From Rhodococcus sovatensis (lineage in GTDB: Bacteria > Actinomycetota > Actinomycetes > Mycobacteriales > Mycobacteriaceae), in contig NZ_CP147846.1 of NCBI RefSeq assembly GCF_037327425.1, positions 2,046,001-2,110,000 on the forward strand: a stretch of DNA of 64,000 bases, written 5' to 3'. Numbering within the stretch: the stretch's first letter is position 1; every line of letters starts with the position of its first letter. The translations under genes were made by a program, and so were the position numbers. Positions 7,624-16,325 of the stretch are shown here, in pieces. A model generated the notes under the pieces. That model made no database searches, was not told the origin of the DNA, and saw nothing but the letters and a program-made list of their open reading frames with translations.

Positions 7624-9362
7624 GCCAAGTCCGCATAGCCATCGGCAGGCAAACGATTGTTGCCATAATGATTGATGAGCATTCTCACCCTCTTGCCCGG
7701 AACCAAGAGATCACCGTTGCCAAGTTCATCCGAAACAAACTTGAGTTGCATCTTGCCAATCGCATACTCTTCTCGTGTGGCGATGATGCCGCTCAATGGA
7801 TCACTGATGTCCTGCCATTGCACCAAATCCAATGACGTTTGCGTCTCATTGAGGCTGTCATACTCGATAGGTGCACAGCGTTCCACCCAATATGCATTCG
7901 ATGATGCAAGTTCTATCTGACCTGTATCGGATTCAATGACAACGGTCTTTCGTTCACCTGCTGCTGCATTGAAGGTACCGATCAAAGCACCACGAACATG
8001 ATTGGTTGACTTGTAGATGTTCAATGCAACCGATGAGTCATTGCCGAAGAACGTCAAAGCTTTGGGAAGTGTCATGTTGTCAAAATATGTGCGATTCTTG
8101 AAAGCTACGCCTGTTGTACTCAAAGGATGCCTATAGGTGTTATTCTCCGCTGTTGGCTGTTCGATCTTCACATAGAATGGATCGGTCAATGATGTACCGA
8201 AGTATCTAGCCTGCAATCCACCTCGTTCATAGTTGTCGAACGTACCGCTTGCATACTCATCGCTTACAGATTGCTTCAATGATGCAGCAAAGTAGACCTG
8301 CGTTATGTCAGCAGGAATGACAAAGTCAGTCATAGCAGGGATGGTGTAGGTCATCATCGTTCTGGTCAAGTTACCGCTAGGCTGCAACTCTGCTTCATAG
8401 AACATGAGTTCAACGTCGACATCTTCTCCCCCGTATTCGTTACCTTTCTCCCCATGCCCCCACAAAGCAAATCTGACCTTCATGCCTGTATACGCATCAT
8501 CTTCGGTCTTCTCTGCTGTGCCGGTTCTACGGACATAGAAGGTACCGCCGAAGTTGACCAGCATTCCCTCTTCAACCGGATACGGTGTCTTGCTCTGAGC
8601 AATGATCGGGCCAATGGTTGCTGCATTGTAAGTTGTAATAAAGTTGTTGCTCTGAGTAACCTTGTAAATCGGTAGAGTCTTCTTCAAACCTTCTGGCATC
8701 ACATAGACCGCACCACCAGTTTCCACAGTCTTGGAATCATTAGCAAAAGCAAGATCATTGTGAAAGTCCACTGCACCCGGCTTGGCACGTGAAAACCCTA
8801 CATAGGAACCTGTAGCAAGCAATGTTCCCGCATAGAAGATGTACTGCAAGGTACTGAAATTCAACGTGAAAAAGTTAGTCCAGACCTGAACACGAATGGA
8901 ATCACCTGGTTTCAAGTCCATAGTGTGTCCCATCGAGAACACTTGACCTGTGAAATTAATAGACTCTTTGGTTGTCTCGCGCACCACTTCCCCATTGACC
9001 AAGATTCGACCTTGAGCAATATGCTCGGCAATCATTCCCGATTGCTTGTTGAACTTGAGCCACACAGAGATATTGGCACGCTGTGCTTCCGATACAACCA
9101 GCGAGTTATTGACAATGACTGTACCGGGAAACGCTCCATCAGCTACAAAGCCAGTCACATCAACCCACGTCTTATTAGCGCATGACTGGTTACCAGACTT
9201 GTTCATCTGCATCGGCACTGTGGTAGTCGGCGGCAAATCGTAAGACAGAGGTTTGTCATAGATACCATTACTAATCGCAATCCCATTGGGTACCGCAACA
9301 TCGGTCTTCGATGACTCGATCTGAACTTTCGTGCTATTGAAACCATTGATAGGTCTAACCAT
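7624..9362 (-). pseudogene. Phage minor tail protein, N-terminal part (5' of the IS3 insertion)
   Basis: About 579 codons from ATG 9362 to the IS3 edge; the frame then runs into the insertion and stops at 7611 after adding a few foreign residues. Not closely recognised along most of its length: beta-rich, Thr/Ser/Asn-rich sequence without a signal peptide or membrane segment, which suits a virion surface protein. The end (LLVPGKRVRMLINHYGNN) matches the start of a tail-tip fold that continues after the IS. It begins 21 bp after the tape-measure stop, the standard siphophage order of tape measure followed by tail-tip genes. Confidence 0.75.
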
Positions 9363-9383
9363 GTGTATAACCTTCTTCCATTA

Positions 9384-10490
9384 TTATCGTGGTGCTCCTG
9401 GTCCTGTTGCACCAACTTGAACCACATTGATTGTGTGTGTGCTTGATGTGTTCTGGCCATTCAATGAGTTGATCTCACCGACAACATCTGCAACATTGCT
9501 GTTGACGGTATGAGTGCTATTGGTCGGTGAACCCAAAGAAGATATCTCTGCTGCAACCTGAGAAGCATTGCTTGAGACAGTTACGAACGCATTTGCTTCC
9601 ACCGGTGGAATGCTGATCTGCGGCAACGACACATTGAAAGTGATCGGTACTGGTGGAACCGATAGATTCAATGTGGGCTGAGTGACATCGAATGTCACCG
9701 GAATTGGTGGTGGTGGTGGAACGGTGATCTGACCGTCTGCAACCTGAATGTCAACAGGTACAGGTGGTGGTGGAGCAGGTGGAGCAATCGGACCTGCCGT
9801 TAGTTCAACAGGTGGAATAACTGGTGCTGCTGGTGGTAAGAGCATTGTTTCCAATGTTGCTGGTGGCATAGCTGGTGCTGCTGCTGGAGGATTGAGCAAT
9901 GTTTCCAACGTTGCAGCAGGTAACTCTGGTGGAGCTGCTGGTGGCAACAGATCGATAGGCAACGGTGCTGGTGGCAAAGCTGCCATCTCACCCTGAATTT
10001 CAGGTCTGACCGGAACAACAATTTCTTGCCCTGGCGCTAGAAGATCAGTCATTCCTTCACTGTCGAACTCAGGCTTTATCTTGACTGGAATTTCTTGAGC
10101 TGCACCCCCGGATAAACCATCCAATGCTGCTGTCCATGAATCCTGAATAGCCTGGTTGTTGAAACCCAAACCAGTTGAGAGGAAGTCCATAAGACCTCTA
10201 CCCTCTTTGCCACCCATCGATGACAGATTCTTCAAACCATCATTGACAACATTGAAAGCTTCACTGACACCAGTAGCAACCGATGTCAGATCAGTCAATG
10301 CACCTGTGATTCCTTGGATACCATCGGCAACCGCTTGACCATCAATAGAACCTAAGAACTGACCGAATGCTGATGCAGCACCTGATAGACCTTCGGTTAC
10401 TTGTGACCAGTCAGCACCACCCAGACTTTGCATGAGAGTTGAAAGCCCTTGTGTGAAACCATCCATCTTTCCTGCATCGAAGAAACCCAT
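9384..10490 (-). pseudogene. Tail tape-measure protein, C-terminal remnant
   Basis: About 368 codons of phage sequence that begin exactly at the IS21 edge (base 10490). A start inside the IS at 10550 would add about 20 foreign residues. N-terminal helical Gly/Ala/Leu-rich text (LSTLMQSLGGADWSQV, GITGALTDLTSVATGV) is followed by a long Pro/Ala-rich stretch (residues about 160-275) and a C-terminal repeat of ISSLGSPTNSTHTVNSN and INSLNGQNTSSTHTINV type, which is the usual ending of actinophage tape-measure proteins. Those proteins are commonly over 1,000 aa, so most of the gene is missing. The first codon of phage sequence is ATG, so an internal start is possible. Confidence 0.7.
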
Positions 10491-10656
10491 TGTCGTCTGC
10501 CATGAGCATGGGACCAGCTTGACCTGATTTTGCCAGGGTGATGGGACCACCTGGATTGCCAGTTATGGGACCACCGGCGCGCCTTGCCGGTGGTCTCGTC
10601 GTTTGCTCGTTCGATCGTCTGTGACAGCACCAAGCACGTCACGGAGGTCGGTGAGC

Positions 10657-12288
10657 ATGGCTTTTCGGGAGATCAGTGTGAACGAAATCAGAGAAGTACT
10701 GCGGTTGTGGCTCGGGACGCCAGCATTGCCGGCTCCCGGTTCACGCAAGATCGCCGAGCATGCCGGGGTGGACCGTAAGACCGTCCGTCGGTACGTCGAG
10801 GCAGCCCAAGGAGGTGGCCTCAAGAGAACCGACACTGCCGCTGCGGTGAACGATGATCTCATCGCCGCGGTCGTCGATGCTGTCCGTCCCGACCGACCGC
10901 ACGGTCACGGCGCGGCATGGGAGCAGCTCGTGCCCCATGAAGAGCAGATCACCAAGTGGGTGGCAGGCGATGGTGAACAGAAGCCGCTCACTATCACCAA
11001 AATCGAAGTGCTGCTTGCCCGTAAGGGCTGCGTGGTGCCGTATCGGACGTTGCACCGCTTCGCCACCGAGCGGTGCGGTTTCGGCCGCAAGAACCTGACG
11101 GTCCGCGTCGTCGACGGTGACCCGGGGATCGAATGCCAGGTCGACTTCGGCTACCTGGGGATGCTCACAGACCCCGAGGACGGTCGCGCTCGCAAGGTCC
11201 ACGCCCTGATTTTCACCGCGGTCTACAGCCGGCACATGTTCGTGTGGTTGACGTACTCGCAGACGTTGGTGGCGGTGATCGCCGGCTGCGAAGCAGCGTG
11301 GAAGTTCTTCGGCGGAGTCTTCGCGGTCCTGATCCCGGACAACCTCAAACCCGTTGTCAACGAGGCGGACCCGATCACTCCGCGATTCACCGATGGCTGG
11401 CTCGACTACAGCAATCATGTCGGGTTCATTACCGATCCAGCGCGGGTCCGGTCGCCGAAGGACAAACCGAGGGTCGAACGCACCGTGCAATACGTGCGCG
11501 GTAACTTCTGGGCCGGTGAACGATTCACCAGCCTCGCGCAAGCGCAGGAGGCGGTGGTCCGCTGGTGCGCCAGCACCGCGGGCATGCGCATTCACGGCAC
11601 GACCTGTGCACGGCCGCTGGAAGTGTTCGAGGACTTTGAACTGCCGGTATTGCTGCCGGTTCCGGCGGTCTACGACGTGCCGATCTTCAAGGACGTCAAG
11701 GTCCACCGCGATTTCCACGCCGAAGTCGCACGCGCGTTGTATTCGCTGCCGCAGCAGTGGATCGGATCGACCTTGTCGGTGCGCGCGGACACCGAACTGG
11801 TGAAGTTCTATCACCGCGGCACCCTGGTCAAGATTCACCCCCGTCAGCCTCCAGGTGGCCGCAGTACCGACCGCGACGATCTCCCCGAACACAAAACCGA
11901 CTACGCCTTGCGCGATGTCGCCTCACTCATCGCGAAATGCACCTCACACGGGCCGAACATCGGCATCTACGCCGAACGAATACTCGATGACCCACTGCCG
12001 TGGACGAGGATCCGCAGTGTCTACCGACTTCAAGGACTGGTCCGCCGCTACGGAGCCGAACGGGTGGAACAGGCCTGCGCGCTTTCGCTCGATCTCGATG
12101 TCGTCTCCGTCACCAAGATCGCCTCGATGCTCGAGCGCGCCACCGAATCCACCACGCCGGATCTACCGAAAGCAGTCGGACAATCATCAACGCGGTTCTC
12201 CCGCGATCCAACCGAATTTCGTTCTACTGCAACCACTTCACTGTCCGTCGTAGACGGCAGCACCGCACCTTCGGAGGGACGCCCATGA
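10657..12288 (+). CDS. istA: IS21-family transposase IstA
   Basis: 543 aa from ATG 10657, which has GGAGG 10 bp upstream. The N-terminal helix-turn-helix includes RKIAEHAGVDRKTVRRYVEAA (about residues 30-50). The DDE core shows CQVDFGYLG (Asp), VLIPDNLKP (Asp) and PRVERTVQYVRGNFWAGE (Glu). An IS21 C-terminal domain follows. It catalyses strand cleavage and joining at the IS ends together with IstB. The 3' end overlaps istB by ATGA. It looks intact and much more GC-rich than the phage genes on each side. Confidence 0.95.
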   Translation: MAFREISVNEIREVLRLWLGTPALPAPGSRKIAEHAGVDRKTVRRYVEAAQGGGLKRTDTAAAVNDDLIAAVVDAVRPDRPHGHGAAWEQLVPHEEQITKWVAGDGEQKPLTITKIEVLLARKGCVVPYRTLHRFATERCGFGRKNLTVRVVDGDPGIECQVDFGYLGMLTDPEDGRARKVHALIFTAVYSRHMFVWLTYSQTLVAVIAGCEAAWKFFGGVFAVLIPDNLKPVVNEADPITPRFTDGWLDYSNHVGFITDPARVRSPKDKPRVERTVQYVRGNFWAGERFTSLAQAQEAVVRWCASTAGMRIHGTTCARPLEVFEDFELPVLLPVPAVYDVPIFKDVKVHRDFHAEVARALYSLPQQWIGSTLSVRADTELVKFYHRGTLVKIHPRQPPGGRSTDRDDLPEHKTDYALRDVASLIAKCTSHGPNIGIYAERILDDPLPWTRIRSVYRLQGLVRRYGAERVEQACALSLDLDVVSVTKIASMLERATESTTPDLPKAVGQSSTRFSRDPTEFRSTATTSLSVVDGSTAPSEGRP

Positions 12289-13088
12289 CCACCACTCGCA
12301 CCGCAGGCACGACCGAACCGGTCGGCACCGACCTCGTCCGACTACTCAAAGCCCTCAAACTCGGCGCGCTCGCCGACACCTTGCCCGAACGCGCTGCTCT
12401 GGCCCGCCAACACAAGCTCAGTCACATCGGATTCCTCGAAGTACTCCTTGCCGACGAAGTGAATCGCCGCGACTCCCGTTCGGCGATGCTACGGGCGACC
12501 AAGGCGGGGCTCGATCCGGCGATGGCCTTCGATTCCTGGAACGCACTCGACGATCTCCGGTACGACCGGACACTGCTCGGCGATCTGACGTCACTGCGCT
12601 TTCTCGATGCCCACCAGTCCGCGATCATCCTCGGGCCGGTCGGGGTCGGCAAAACTCATCTGGCAACAGCATTGGGACACATGGCAATCCGAAGACGACA
12701 CAGTGTGCTGTTCGCTCGATCGGACAAACTGTTCACCAGGCTACGAGCAGCGCGACTCGACAACACCGTCGACGCCGAAATCCGGCGACTGACCGCAATC
12801 GAAGTCCTGATCATCGACGACTTCGCGCTGCGACCACTCGACGCCACCGAGACCAGCGACTTCTACGAACTGATCGTCGAGCGCCACCGGAAGAAAACCA
12901 CGATCGTCACCTCGAACCGCGAGCCATCAGAGTGGCTGACCATGACCGCCGACACCCTCCTCGCCCAGTCAGCCATCGACCGACTGACCTCCGCTGCGCA
13001 CACCCTCATCATCGAAGGACCGTCCTACCGCCAACGCACCCGCCCCGGAACAGTTGACGAAAACACCGACAACACGCATCCTCAATAA
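12285..13088 (+). CDS. istB: IS21-family helper ATPase IstB
   Basis: 267 aa. DnaC/DnaA-like AAA+ ATPase that assists IstA in target capture and transposition. Walker A GPVGVGKTHLA lies at about residues 118-128 and Walker B VLIIDDFAL at about 175-183; sensor text TTIVTSNREPSEW follows. The start codon overlaps the istA stop (ATGA at 12285-12288), and GGAGGGAC lies just upstream as ribosome site. Complete. Confidence 0.95.
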   Translation: MTTTRTAGTTEPVGTDLVRLLKALKLGALADTLPERAALARQHKLSHIGFLEVLLADEVNRRDSRSAMLRATKAGLDPAMAFDSWNALDDLRYDRTLLGDLTSLRFLDAHQSAIILGPVGVGKTHLATALGHMAIRRRHSVLFARSDKLFTRLRAARLDNTVDAEIRRLTAIEVLIIDDFALRPLDATETSDFYELIVERHRKKTTIVTSNREPSEWLTMTADTLLAQSAIDRLTSAAHTLIIEGPSYRQRTRPGTVDENTDNTHPQ

Positions 13089-13149
13089 CGCGCCACGGTG
13101 GTCCCTACCCTCTGGCAATCAGGTGGTCCCATCAACCTGGCAAGCGACA

Positions 13150-13622
13150 CCTGCTGTGCTTGGTGACACCCATGACCCTGAACCATCTGTTCCTGTTGCT
13201 GACCATACGTAACCGCTGGTGCTCGATGTCGTCAATCGTGGAGAAGTGGTGAAGGTCTTCACACCATCCACCGTTTCATTGCCAGTCTTGTGCACCGCTG
13301 CCGAATCCAACGCTTTAGCATCAAGAGCTGCTTGAAGTGAAGTCACATTGGCAATGCTGTGAGTGTGAGAAGTGTTGGCTTTGCCATCCAATGTGGTCTG
13401 CAATGAAGTGATGTCTGCGATTGTGTGCGTATGTGCTGATGGAGCAAAGGTCGATGGTTTACCGGTGATCTGAGACCATGAATATGATCGTGCCTCTTCT
13501 GCTGTCAATCGTGATTCATGATTCTTCAAACCCTGATGAATCGTTCCGTGATATGTTCTGTGCCCTGATTGTCCCTCTGTTACTGCATCGGGCAATGCAT
13601 TGATGTCGTCAACTAAAGCCAT
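13150..13622 (-). pseudogene. Phage tail-fibre-like protein, truncated by IS21
   Basis: About 157 phage codons from ATG 13622 (AAGGAGA ribosome site upstream) to the IS21 edge; the frame continues about 10 codons into the IS and stops at 13119. It contains two copies of a tail-fibre repeat (HTHTIADITSLQTTLDGKA and HTHSIANVTSLQAALDAKA) followed by KTGNETVDGVKTFTTSP, a motif common in phage and prophage fibre or baseplate proteins. In siphophages fibre genes usually lie downstream of tape-measure genes, but here the fragment is upstream of the tape-measure remnant on the same strand. Confidence 0.75.
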
Positions 13623-13759
13623 TTAGTTTTCATTGTCTCCTTCATAATTTTCTAGATCCCACTGCCTGAGCCATAGTTTTTTGGTCTTGCACGTGCAATC
13701 TTCTTCTTCATTATTATCATGTTCTTTACATGTATATTTTTCTGTCAAAATGTAAGGCA

Positions 13760-14050
13760 CTATTTCTTTGCCCCCGCTTTTTTACGAGCTGCTTTCGCAA
13801 GGATCTCGTCACGATGCTTCTGGTAGTAGTCCTTAGTATATTGGCGTGAACGATTTCTGTAGTTCTCATCGTTGGCATACGACGCTTTTCTTCGCGCTCT
13901 GATCTTGTCCGCATTGCGTTCGTAATAACGTCTCTCTCGCTCTCGCGCACAACTACGACAGTATGGATTACGTCCATCTGCCATTGCTTTGCTGATGCCG
14001 AACGCATCGAACTCTTTGACTTCTTTACAACCACTACACTTCTTATTCAT
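13760..14050 (-). CDS. Small CxxC zinc-ribbon protein, possibly a truncated HNH/endonuclease VII relative
   Basis: 96 aa. The N-terminal part has CSGCKEVKEFDAFG then GRNPYCRSC, two CxxC pairs about 25 residues apart, the pattern at the N-terminus of many phage HNH or recombination-endonuclease-VII-like proteins. The rest is a very basic helix with repeated Tyr/Arg/Lys/Asn (RERERRYYERNADKIRARRK). The nuclease His-Asn-His part expected downstream is absent, so it is either a shortened nuclease or a stand-alone nucleic-acid-binding protein. AT-rich, monocistronic, minus strand. Confidence 0.65.
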   Translation of the reverse strand: MNKKCSGCKEVKEFDAFGISKAMADGRNPYCRSCARERERRYYERNADKIRARRKASYANDENYRNRSRQYTKDYYQKHRDEILAKAARKKAGAKK

Positions 14051-14339
14051 TATGTATCAATTTTACCATTAAAGAGGAAATATTTCTTTTGCTTTACGCT
14101 AAGACAGAAAGGGACCCCGACCTTGGCAAACCAACAAAGTTTAAAGGTCGGGGTCCTGATAGTGATTGATATGACTTAGGCAGTACAACACCAATCGGTG
14201 AGTTGAATCAATGGGAATGACTCACTTGCAATTATACCATCAAAAGGGAGCGGCACCATGAAATCCATAATGATCTCATGGGGCCTAGGGAGCTTCAAAC
14301 GCAATGAGTGACGTTAGTAGCAATACAATTGTAGCAAAA
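14051..14339. other. Non-coding AT-rich interval with a terminator
   Basis: 289 bp between two minus-strand genes. It contains the hairpin at 14112-14156. On the plus strand it also holds a possible 17-codon reading frame (ATG 14260 to TGA 14313) with AAGGGAG eight bases before the ATG; it is too short to call as a gene. No tRNA was found here. Confidence 0.5.
14112..14156 (-). terminator. Probable terminator after the 14340 gene
   Basis: Perfect 13-bp inverted repeat (GGACCCCGACCTT and AAGGTCGGGGTCC) with a 19-base loop. On the minus strand the stem is followed by CTTTCTGTCTT. It is placed to end transcription from the gene at 14340-15587. Confidence 0.65.
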
Positions 14340-15587
14340 CTACCAGTCTAATTCTTTTGCTTCTCTATGGCACTTCTGAATGAAGTCTTCAAGACTCAAA
14401 CCTTCCCCGCCATTGTCGTAGAACCACCTTGTGTACTCGCGTCTGTCTCTGTCTGAAAGATTTGAGTCATGGCTTGGCGTCTCAGGCTGAACTTGATTCT
14501 TAGGTACTGATTCTAGATCTGAGCCTGCAACCTGCTTCGGATGATTCACAGCAAGCTTGATCTTCTTGCGGCCTTGCTTAATATTTACCGGGAACTGTTC
14601 GGGGTAGATATAATCCTTATGGTCCCCGCGCAACCCTCGTGGTGTATTACTGACCACAACCGGTTTGTTGTACTGCGTGACCTGCTCCGGTGCCTGACCA
14701 AGATTCAAACGCTTCAAACGCTGTCTGAGAGATTTTGGCATCACAGCATCTTCCGGTGCGTTCTCTGCCCAACTCCATGCCGCCATGATGGTCTTAACAT
14801 CAGTTTTCTTGAGATTGCTCACCATCTCCAACAGTTCTATGTCCTGGCTGATGACCAGATTAGACGGATATAGTTCTTCATCACCTACAAAATCCATGAT
14901 TACCTCCTTTCGTTTCTCGGCATTGTCCCATCGGTATTTGTCGATAATCTTGTGATAGATCCTTCGAGCGTATTGCTGTGGTCTCAGATGTGGACCTATG
15001 CCACCGGGAATCTCATTGAGCATCTGAGCGTAGAACTCCAAGCCCATCGACACATTCTCGTCTATCTCAGTATAAGGCAATCCCCTGTACATCTTTCTGA
15101 GTATCCTGATCGGTTCCGGCTCCTCCCCCGGCTGATCGTATTTGTACTCCCACAAATCTTTTTCAGAAAGTTCTGAAAAAAGTGTGCCAAAACCGCCCTG
15201 TTTTACGTTGTACTTAGTAGATAAGGGAAATATATAAGTAGCACATTCCTCTTCTTCTTCAAGGTCTACGGGTGGTAAGACTATCTTAGATACAGGGAGA
15301 TAGATGTCTAACCAATCATCTATAAGTTCTATGGACTCTGGAAAATCTATGAGAGCTAGACGTTTTTGGTTATCAACCTTGGCCATATGGTTACGTTGTA
15401 GCTTGAGGTCTATCTCTTCGCCCGGTCCATAGCTGTCATAGAAGCTCTGTCGTAGCAGGATGAAACGTTCTTGAAGCTGCTGGTGAGCCTGCTTCTCGAA
15501 CTCAGGTTGAGAGGGTACATTGATCGGCAAGTCCCAATCGTCAGTTGATGTGTTTAACACCTCACACGCATCCAAGGTTTCGCTCAT
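14340..15587 (-). CDS. Phage protein of unknown function, 415 aa
   Basis: Start ATG 15587 (TTG 15593 possible). Not recognised. It is mostly acidic in the N-terminal half (a run of five Glu near residue 110), helical and basic in the middle (RPQQYARRIYHKIIDKYRW, then KSLRQRLKRLN around residues 205-310), with a polar linker and a C-terminal acidic helix. The middle could be a divergent DNA- or RNA-binding helical domain, but no family can be named. It has a stem-loop terminator both upstream (15758-15787) and downstream (14112-14156), so it is probably transcribed alone from a promoter in 15590-15750. Confidence 0.65.
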   Translation of the reverse strand: MSETLDACEVLNTSTDDWDLPINVPSQPEFEKQAHQQLQERFILLRQSFYDSYGPGEEIDLKLQRNHMAKVDNQKRLALIDFPESIELIDDWLDIYLPVSKIVLPPVDLEEEEECATYIFPLSTKYNVKQGGFGTLFSELSEKDLWEYKYDQPGEEPEPIRILRKMYRGLPYTEIDENVSMGLEFYAQMLNEIPGGIGPHLRPQQYARRIYHKIIDKYRWDNAEKRKEVIMDFVGDEELYPSNLVISQDIELLEMVSNLKKTDVKTIMAAWSWAENAPEDAVMPKSLRQRLKRLNLGQAPEQVTQYNKPVVVSNTPRGLRGDHKDYIYPEQFPVNIKQGRKKIKLAVNHPKQVAGSDLESVPKNQVQPETPSHDSNLSDRDRREYTRWFYDNGGEGLSLEDFIQKCHREAKELDW

Positions 15588-15736
15588 GAGCAATCACGCT
15601 CACTTGCTGTATCGGAAATATCTACACCGAGAAACCAACGGCTGTATCGGCTGGAATCTTTGATGCGGTCTTCTATGCACAACTGCTGATCTTGCAAATA
15701 TTGTTCTGTGTTAATGTCAATCAAATTGTTCAACTT

Positions 15737-15818
15737 CTTTCTTTGTGATACGAAAAATCCCCTAACCGTGACCAGACAGTTAGGGGAAATCTCGATTATT
15801 TCTCGTATCAAAAGAAAG
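15737..15818 (-). terminator. Nested hairpin: terminator inside a larger inverted repeat
   Basis: Inner stem TCCCCTAAC (15758-15766) pairs with GTTAGGGGA (15779-15787), and on the minus strand it is followed by TTTTTCG, a classic Rho-independent terminator for the gene at 15881. An outer repeat (15737-15753 and 15803-15818, CTTTCTTTGTGATACGA against TCGTATCAAAAGAAAG reversed, one base unequal) encloses it. A possible 75-codon frame at 15584-15811 that begins with TTG would have to be translated through this structure, and is not called as a gene. Confidence 0.7.
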
Positions 15819-15880
15819 TTCTGTGAGCTATCCTTCCGCTGGTCATCGGTGGGTGTTTCTCTTTTACTAGTATAGCAAAT

Positions 15881-16189
15881 TTATGTGGCTATTTCTGTCA
15901 GGTAGAGCTGCCCTTGACAGACACTTACGTCCTTCGATATGTACAACACTTGACCTTCTGCATTCATTCCCAGAAAGCCCAACTGCTGCAACTCGCGGAA
16001 CTCGAAATGCTCATGACTGCACATAGCTGCCTCTCTAAGAAGTGTCCCTGAGTCGAGGTTAGCGCGGCGCATTCCCATAGTCAATAGTCGCAATATATCT
16101 TTCTTTGGCAATTTATCATCAAAGAATGATTGTTTTATGTTGTCCAGATTTACATGCAATTCAATCATTGTTTCGATCAAAAGATGCAT
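15881..16189 (-). CDS. Small phage protein, unknown
   Basis: 102 aa from ATG 16189; an upstream in-frame TTG at 16246 would give 121 aa. Not recognised. Helical N-terminal half (LLIETMIELHVNLDNIKQSFF, then KKDILRLLTMGMRRANLD) and a C-terminal part (FRELQQLGFLGMNAEGQVLYI) that resembles a small winged-helix or DNA-binding fold, but this is only a visual impression. No clear ribosome site for either start. It lies between two terminators in the early-type cluster near the integrase, so it may be regulatory. Confidence 0.55.
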   Translation of the reverse strand: MHLLIETMIELHVNLDNIKQSFFDDKLPKKDILRLLTMGMRRANLDSGTLLREAAMCSHEHFEFRELQQLGFLGMNAEGQVLYISKDVSVCQGQLYLTEIAT

Positions 16190-16227
16190 TGCTGGGTTCA
16201 ACGTAGACGAAATAACTTTGACTCCAA

Positions 16228-16243
16228 GGGGTACAGGTACCCC
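16228..16243. other. Palindrome GGGGTACAGGTACCCC
   Basis: Arms GGGGTAC and GTACCCC with two central bases, just upstream of the most likely start of the 15881 gene. It resembles an operator half-site pair and shares AGGTACC with the inverted repeat near the left attachment site (4624-4644). Role unknown. Confidence 0.3.
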
Positions 16244-16274
16244 CAAACGCTCAAAAAGCTCTCAGACAGCACAA

Positions 16275-16300
16275 AGCCCCCACCAGCAACGATGGGGGCT
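16275..16300 (-). terminator. Terminator after the Lsr2-like gene
   Basis: Stem AGCCCCCA/TGGGGGCT with a 10-base loop, followed on the minus strand by TTTGTG, 26 bp after the stop of the Lsr2-like gene at 16326. A 10-bp tandem repeat (TTACATTTGC twice, 16307-16326) lies between. Confidence 0.65.
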
Positions 16301-16325
16301 AGATGCTTACATTTGCTTACATTTG

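Larger units (their letters stand above)
10491..13149 (+). mobile_element. IS21-family insertion sequence
   Basis: 2,659 bp with istA and istB on the plus strand. The ends match as imperfect inverted repeats: TGTCGnnTGCCAn5ATGGGACCA at 10491-10516 and, inverted, at 13124-13149. Further copies of TGCCAGn(3-6)ATGGGACCACC lie inward at 10531-10551 and 10557-10575 on the left and at 13097-13116 on the right; multiple terminal repeats are characteristic of IS21. No 4-8 bp target duplication is seen (ACCCAT on the left, CCTGCT on the right), and the phage sequences on the two sides belong to different genes. Confidence 0.93.

Noticed and set aside
9600..10020. Pro/Ala-rich repeats as a collagen-like or cell-wall protein
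   Set aside because: The stretch lies inside the tape-measure remnant, between its helical part and its typical C-terminal repeats.
14260..14313. 17-codon plus-strand frame with a good ribosome site
   Set aside because: Too short and without supporting context to call; noted in the interval entry.
15584..15811. 75-codon minus-strand frame starting with TTG
   Set aside because: Its 5' part contains a Rho-independent terminator and a larger hairpin; no ribosome site was seen.
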